Below the pieces are notes generated by a model. The model saw only the letters and a program-made list of their open reading frames with translations. It was not told the DNA's origin and did no database searches. Shown piece after piece: positions 63,953 through 64,000 of a stretch of DNA of 64,000 nucleotides. Each line of letters opens with the position of its first letter. Position 1 is the first letter of the stretch. The DNA is from Aphanomyces cochlioides (taxonomy: Eukaryota > Oomycota > Saprolegniomycetes > Saprolegniales > Verrucalvaceae), in assembly GCA_019828595.1 (NCBI GenBank), contig JAHQRK010000041.1, forward strand, positions 62,001-126,000. Reading direction: 5' to 3'. The translations under genes and the position numbers were made by a program.

Positions 63953-63966
63953 TCCTCTATAGCTCA
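63953..63966 (+). repeat. 14-nt tRNA-Asn fragment between A8 and B5
   Basis: TCCTCTATAGCTCA, the duplication made by B5. The complete tRNA must lie beyond the window's right end. Confidence 0.93.
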
Positions 63967-64000
63967 CTGCAATGGGGAGGTATATTAATAGACTTTCAAT
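63967..64000 (-). mobile_element. Family B LINE copy B5, 3' end only, cut by window
   Basis: The final 34 bases match the 3' end of family B (CTGCAATGGGGAGGTATATTAATAG...) in the usual orientation. The length and intactness of this copy cannot be judged from this window. Confidence 0.88.

Overview
The window is nuclear DNA of a eukaryote and consists almost entirely of two things: a tandem, palindromic array of tRNA-Asn(GUU) genes, and site-specific non-LTR (LINE-type) retrotransposons inserted in those tRNA genes. No ordinary host protein gene was found. The tRNAs have internal A and B boxes and oligo-T Pol III terminators, and the elements are APE-endonuclease LINEs, so this is not prokaryotic. 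An oomycete (Saprolegniales-like) is my best guess, from the general look of the LINE proteins and an Inr/FPR-like element 5' end; this is inference only.

The array unit is 1984 bp (seen uninterrupted at 9278-11261): tRNA(+), spacer 1 (about 952 bp), tRNA(-), spacer 2 (883 bp). The two tRNAs of a unit converge on spacer 1. There are 13 intact tRNA-Asn genes, one with a 10-nt D-arm deletion (8332-8394), seven copies of spacer 1 in one orientation and eight of spacer 2, two of them flipped (1-815 and 54922-55804).

Thirteen LINE copies of two related families are present; A and B are my working labels. Family A (about 8.13 kb) has ORF1, ORF2 (APE endonuclease, reverse transcriptase, Cys/His finger) and ORF3, a chromodomain plus a putative papain/OTU-fold cysteine protease. 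Family B (about 7.33 kb) has ORF1 and ORF2 but no ORF3. All 13 insertions are at the same place and antisense to the tRNA: the element 3' end joins tRNA nucleotides 1-14, cut between A14 and G15 in the A box, and nucleotides 1-14 (plus a base or so) are duplicated at the element 5' end. A complete tRNA gene is therefore rebuilt beside every insertion and only its 5' flank is replaced. The rebuilt target can be hit again, giving stacks: 816-7307 (A1, A2), 12360-25983 (B1, A3, A4) and 55805-64000 (A8, B5, running off the window).

Layout: flipped spacer 2 (1-815); A1 and A2 (830-7307); tRNA array without elements (7308-12359); B1, A3, A4 (12360-25969); spacer 2; B2 (26881-34206); tRNA pair; B3 (35305-36597); spacer 2; B4 (37509-40849); tRNA pair; A5 (41948-42617); spacer 2; tRNA pair; spacer 2; A6 (45512-53642); tRNA pair; A7 (54741-54907); flipped spacer 2; A8 (55819-63952); start of B5. 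A8 and B2 have all reading frames open and look like potential active sources. A6 and B1 are full length with one frame broken; the others are 5'-truncated, as expected of target-primed reverse transcription.
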